Made by a program: the position numbers and the translations under genes. A stretch of DNA of 64,000 nt, from positions 1-64,000 of the forward strand of contig NZ_BAABFA010000004.1 in the NCBI RefSeq assembly GCF_039540515.1, read 5' to 3'. The notes beneath the pieces were generated by a model. That model made no database searches and was not told the origin of the DNA. It saw nothing but the letters and a program-made list of their open reading frames with translations. Below are positions 60,683 to 64,000 of the stretch, piece by piece (position 1 is the first letter of the stretch; the number at the start of each line of letters is the position of its first letter). This stretch comes from Nemorincola caseinilytica (GTDB lineage: Bacteria; Bacteroidota; Bacteroidia; Chitinophagales; Chitinophagaceae).

Positions 60683-62347
60683 TTATGCGCCGTCCGCCAT
60701 CAGTTCCCGGGCATTGCTTATGGCCGATCCCGTGGGCTGTTCGCCGCCTATCATGCGGGCTATGGCCAGTACACGCTCCTCTTCTACCAGTAGCTTTATG
60801 CGGGTGGCTATCCTGCCGTTCTCTCCGGCATCTTTGTATACATAGTAATGCTGTGTGCCGCGCGCCGCTACTTGTGGCTGATGAGTTATGCATATCACCT
60901 GGTGGTATTGCGACAGGTCGCGCAGCAGCACACCTACCTGCCGGGCCGCCTCGCCCGATATACCTGTATCCACCTCATCGAATATAAGCGTAGGCAAATG
61001 CAGTGCGCTGGCTACCATCGATTTGATGCACAGCATGATGCGGCTCATTTCCCCGCCCGATGCCGCCTTGTGCAGCAGTTGCATATTCCCGCTCTTATTG
61101 GCATCCAGCAGAAACTCTACTTTGTCCGTGCCATACATACCCGGTTGGGTGGGCGATATACGCACATCAAAACGGGCATTGGGCATGCCCACCAGTGCCA
61201 GCAGCTCGTTTATGCGCGCCGTAAATGCAGGTATGGCCGCCGTACGCCCGGCCGATAGTTCTGCGGCCATGGCTGCCACCTCCTTATACAGGGCCTCGGT
61301 CTCTGCCTCCAGTTGCACTATGCTGCCGTCCAGGGCCGCCGTAGCGCCCAGTTCATCCTCTAGCTGCTGTTGCAGTACTATCAGTTCGGTAGTGGTGCGC
61401 AGGGCATGTTTCTTCAGTAGCTTGTTGCCCAGGTCTATGCGCCCTTGCAGTTCCTCCATGGCCGCTGTGTCCAGCGCCACCTTTCCCTGTAGTATCTCCA
61501 GTTCGGCAGCTATATCCTTCAGTTCTGCCCATACCGATGCCGTACGCTCCTGTAGCGGGGCCACATCGGCAAATACATCTGTTATACCCTGCATCTGCTG
61601 CGATAGCCGCCGCAGCTCGTTCACCAGCGGCTGCTCACCCTCGGTCAGTGCATACTGTGCGGTCTGTAGCACATTCAGTATACGCTCTGCATGGGTCATC
61701 TGTTTTAGTTGCAGTTCGGCATGTTCTATCTCATCGGGGGCAAAGGCCGCCTGTGCCAGCTCATCCAGCAGGTACTGTTTGTAGTCGGCCTCCTGTTTCT
61801 GGCGGGCTTGTGTGGCCTTTTTTTCGGCCAGTTGGCGGCTTATGTTCTTCCAGCGGGCATAGGTCCCGGCATACCTGGCCGATAGCTCCAGCGTGCCTGC
61901 CACCGCATCTAGTGTCTCTACCTGGAAACCATCTTCCTCCAGCGCCAGGTGGCCGAACTGCTGCTGCAGGTCTACCAGCAGCGATGTCAGCTCGTTCAGT
62001 GTCTGCAGGTTCACCGGCGTATCGTTCACGAATGCCCTCGATTTCCCTGATGCCGCTATCTCCCGCCTTATGATGCATTGCGGCTCATGGTCCAGGTCGG
62101 CCTTTTCCAGCGCCATGCGAAAGGTCTCATTGCCCGCCACATCGAAGTAGCCCTCCACTATCGATCGTTCCTCCTTGTTTATCAGTACCGATGTGTCGGC
62201 CCGTTCGCCCAGTATCAGCGACAGCGCACCCAGTATTATACTCTTACCCGCACCCGTCTCGCCCGTTATGGTGTTCAGGCCCCTGCCGGGTTCCATCGTC
62301 AGCTTATCTATTATGGCGTAGTTCCTTATAACTAACTTCTGCAGCAT
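60683..62347 (-). CDS. recN: DNA repair protein RecN
   Basis: A 554-residue SMC-like ATPase acting in double-strand break repair. Walker A GETGAGKS near residue 29-36, the LVDLQQQFGHLAL region typical of RecN, a long coiled-coil middle (about 160-380), the ABC signature ASGGEMSR and Walker B LIFDEVDTGISGEAA, then HQPQVAARG in the D-loop/H-loop region. Length is standard. Starts ATG at 62347. It is convergent with the upstream small gene and divergent from the structured RNA region and S9 peptidase gene. Confidence 0.95.
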   Translation of the reverse strand: MLQKLVIRNYAIIDKLTMEPGRGLNTITGETGAGKSIILGALSLILGERADTSVLINKEERSIVEGYFDVAGNETFRMALEKADLDHEPQCIIRREIAASGKSRAFVNDTPVNLQTLNELTSLLVDLQQQFGHLALEEDGFQVETLDAVAGTLELSARYAGTYARWKNISRQLAEKKATQARQKQEADYKQYLLDELAQAAFAPDEIEHAELQLKQMTHAERILNVLQTAQYALTEGEQPLVNELRRLSQQMQGITDVFADVAPLQERTASVWAELKDIAAELEILQGKVALDTAAMEELQGRIDLGNKLLKKHALRTTTELIVLQQQLEDELGATAALDGSIVQLEAETEALYKEVAAMAAELSAGRTAAIPAFTARINELLALVGMPNARFDVRISPTQPGMYGTDKVEFLLDANKSGNMQLLHKAASGGEMSRIMLCIKSMVASALHLPTLIFDEVDTGISGEAARQVGVLLRDLSQYHQVICITHQPQVAARGTQHYYVYKDAGENGRIATRIKLLVEEERVLAIARMIGGEQPTGSAISNARELMADGA

Positions 62348-62688
62348 TTTTCAGAGTTTATACTCCCGTTACGAAGGTCGTAAACAATAGCCTATGCACG
62401 CATTACCATTGCAAAATATTTTGTGGGAATAGTGCCCGATTCACCTTATCCCCCCTGGCGCGGAGTTAGCGTAGCGCTCTCGTGCCTCACGCAGATGGGC
62501 CGGTCTCCAGACCGGGGGTATAAGGACCGACCTTTACAGCCCTACCAAAGTAAGCGGGTCCCTGCTAACGCACAGGCCCGGCAAGGAGACCCGCTCAAGA
62601 CATGAAGTGCTTTCTCACTTCTGCCCAAAGCACCTAGAAGGGCACTTTTTTATTATGTTTGTTGCCACATCAAAAAAAGACAGGCAAT
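62348..62688. other. Intergenic region dominated by a structured RNA-like segment
   Basis: No coding sequence was found in these 341 bases. After the recN start region (62348-62430, AT-rich, containing a TATTTTG-like element at 62417), positions 62431-62651 form the folded segment listed separately. The last 37 bases lead to the S9 peptidase ATG. Confidence 0.6.
62431..62651 (+). ncRNA. Candidate structured RNA or switch-like leader upstream of the S9 peptidase gene
   Basis: The ends pair: AGTGCCC (62431-62437) with GGGCACT (62640-62646), followed by TTTTTT. Inside, CCTTAT-CCC (62444-62453) pairs with GGG-ATAAGG (to 62525), enclosing a GGC...GCC hairpin with an AGCG/CGCT tip (62457-62486) and a CCGGTC/GACCGG hairpin (62500-62515). 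GCGGGTC/GACCCGC (62554-62594) forms a further arm. Near the 3' end GAAGTG/CACTTC (62604-62621) competes with GTGCTTT/AAAGCAC (62607-62633), and TGCCC at 62622 competes with the 5' TGCCC for the same 3' strand. No match to RNase P, tmRNA, SRP RNA or 6S signatures was seen. It is either a ~220-nt small RNA or an attenuator. Confidence 0.6.
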
Positions 62689-64000
62689 ATGTACCTTCCT
62701 CGTCCTTCGCGCAGTGCGGCATTCGCGCTGATGCTTTTTTCGCTCTCTTCTTTTGCCCAGCAAAAAAAGAAGAACTTCACCATAGCCGAGGCCACCAATG
62801 GCATGGCCACCACGTTGGCGCCAAAGGGTATTAAGAACGCATCGTGGCAACCTGCCACCGGCTGCCTCTGGCAGAGCGACAAGGACGGCTGGAAGGTGAC
62901 CGACTACAGCCGTTCGGCAGGCAAGCATATATATACGGTGCCTTTCGGCAAATACCCGGTAAGGGTGAGCGGTACGCCCACACTGCGCTGGCTGGAAGAG
63001 AACAGGGCCTACTTCGTGAATGGTACCGATGTGGTAATGGGTGTGCTGGAAGACGATACCTGGACCTGGACACATGCCGCCGAGCTACCCGCCAAGGCCG
63101 AGAACATAACGGTAGACAAAAGCCGCAACATAGCCTATACCATAGATAACAACTTATATGTACAGGAGCGCAGCACCCGCACCAAGCTGCCCGTCACCGA
63201 TGAGCAGGACAGGAACATCATCAGCGGCAAGGCCGTGCACCGCGATGAGTTCGGTATAGACAGGGGTATATTCTTCTCGCCCGCGGGCAACTACCTGGCC
63301 TACTACCGCATGGACCAGACAATGGTAAAGGACTATCCCATTGTGCGCTGGGGTACTACACCCGCTACCGCCGACATCATAAAATATCCCATGGCCGGTG
63401 GTGTGTCGCACGAGGTGACCCTGCGCGTATACAATGTGACCACCCGTAGCACGGTGACCCTGAACACCGGCACAAAGAATGCCGACCATTACCTTACGGC
63501 CGTTACCTGGAGCCCCGATGAACGCTACATATTCGTAGCCATCCTGAACCGTGAACAGAACCACCTGTGGCTCAATAAATACGATGCTGCTACCGGCGAT
63601 AAGGTAAAGACCCTCTTCGAAGAGACCGACGCGAAATATGTACACCCTACACACCCCCTCACCTTCGTTCCCGGCCACGATGACCAGTTCATATGGCATA
63701 GCGAGCGCGATGGCTACAATCACCTCTACCTCTACAATACCGATGGCAAGCTGCTGCGCAAACTCACCGGCGGCCGCTGGGTGGTGAACGAGCTGGCCGC
63801 CATCACCGCCGATGGCAGCAAGGCCATCATCACTACCTCCAAAGAGTCGCCTATGGAGAAACATGTGTACACCCTAGGCCTACAGGATGCCCGCCTGCAG
63901 CGTATAGACAAGGAGCCCGGTATGCACAATGTGAACGTAAGCGCCGACGGTGGGTATATACTGGATGTATACAGCAATGCCGATGTGCCCCGTAATACGG
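62689..64000 (+). CDS. S9-family dipeptidyl peptidase IV-like protease (3' partial)
   Basis: The first 437 codons of a secreted prolyl oligopeptidase-family enzyme that runs off the right edge. Starts at the ATG at 62689 with a signal peptide (MYLPRPSRSAAF...SFAQ). The visible part is the N-terminal beta-propeller: FGIDRGIFFSPAGNYLAYYRMDQTMV is characteristic of DPP IV-like proteins, followed by YPIVRWGTTPA, VTWSPDERYIFVAILNREQN and FIWHSERDGYNHLYLYN. The alpha/beta-hydrolase domain with the Ser-Asp-His triad lies beyond the window. The enzyme probably removes dipeptides from peptides in the periplasm. A folded, terminator-like leader lies just upstream, suggesting possible control by attenuation. 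Confidence 0.92.
   Translation, partial: MYLPRPSRSAAFALMLFSLSSFAQQKKKNFTIAEATNGMATTLAPKGIKNASWQPATGCLWQSDKDGWKVTDYSRSAGKHIYTVPFGKYPVRVSGTPTLRWLEENRAYFVNGTDVVMGVLEDDTWTWTHAAELPAKAENITVDKSRNIAYTIDNNLYVQERSTRTKLPVTDEQDRNIISGKAVHRDEFGIDRGIFFSPAGNYLAYYRMDQTMVKDYPIVRWGTTPATADIIKYPMAGGVSHEVTLRVYNVTTRSTVTLNTGTKNADHYLTAVTWSPDERYIFVAILNREQNHLWLNKYDAATGDKVKTLFEETDAKYVHPTHPLTFVPGHDDQFIWHSERDGYNHLYLYNTDGKLLRKLTGGRWVVNELAAITADGSKAIITTSKESPMEKHVYTLGLQDARLQRIDKEPGMHNVNVSADGGYILDVYSNADVPRNT

Noticed and set aside
62423..62834. Small open frames of 60 and 75 codons upstream of the S9 peptidase gene.
   Set aside because: They lie across the folded RNA-like segment and overlap the peptidase start in another frame; no coding character.

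Overview
The window reads as a chromosomal segment of a Bacteroidota bacterium, most like the Chitinophagaceae. The evidence is the set of very large secreted proteins ending in type IX secretion (T9SS) sorting domains, a type B (gliding-motility-associated) C-terminus, a SusC-like TonB-dependent receptor beside a DUF5689 lipoprotein, a LytTR response regulator, and Bacteroidota-style -7 elements (TAnnTTTG) upstream of several genes. No components of the T9SS machine itself, no tRNA or rRNA genes, no CRISPR array and no transposase were seen.

Layout. 1-5.4 kb: 3' part of a giant Ig-like repeat adhesin that enters from outside the window. 5.5-8.1 kb: a distinctly AT-rich insertion carrying a HAD/phosphoribosyltransferase/zinc-finger protein and a DprA-like protein, arranged like the ShosTA toxin-antitoxin/anti-phage pair, with a folded DNA/RNA segment at one edge and a gene remnant at the other. 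8.1-10.3 kb: a sugar aminotransferase and a divergent glycosyltransferase. 10.3-15.7 kb: a Crp-like regulator followed by what looks like a polysaccharide synthesis/export module (YaiO-type TPR plus outer-membrane barrel, membrane GT2 synthase, HEAT-repeat membrane protein) with a stand-alone receiver and a divergent Hpt protein. 16.1-28.1 kb: one 4020-residue secreted protein with four tandem ~2 kb beta-helix modules followed by Ig-like repeats. 28.2-35.5 kb: a DUF4097-like protein and another repeat adhesin (2047 residues) with a proprotein-convertase P-like domain. 35.7-41.7 kb: secreted endonuclease/exonuclease/phosphatase-fold enzyme divergent from a TonB receptor, DUF5689 lipoprotein and small T9SS cargo, possibly a nucleic-acid or phosphoester scavenging locus. 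42-50.3 kb: a fourth repeat adhesin, a secreted phospholipase D-fold enzyme and a type B T9SS cargo. 50.4-64 kb: mostly housekeeping or small genes (transketolase N-terminal subunit, isocitrate dehydrogenase, a TPR histidine kinase with a convergent LytTR regulator, DUF4406, a Tox23-like secreted protein, VOC protein, two related hypothetical proteins, recN) and the first part of an S9 dipeptidyl peptidase.

Three things stand out. First, the AT-rich ShosTA-like pair, whose putative effector carries an N-terminal HAD phosphatase domain and a C-terminal four-cysteine zinc finger. Second, an approximately 220-base intergenic segment (62431-62651) that folds into several nested stems, has pairing 5' and 3' ends and finishes with a U-run; it is a candidate small RNA or a switch-like leader of the S9 peptidase gene. 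Third, the phosphorelay-linked polysaccharide module. Four giant adhesins share Ig-repeat architecture with different copy numbers (about 18, 8, 12 and 6), which suggests repeat expansion and contraction.

All functions are read from sequence motifs and remembered family features; no database search was possible.
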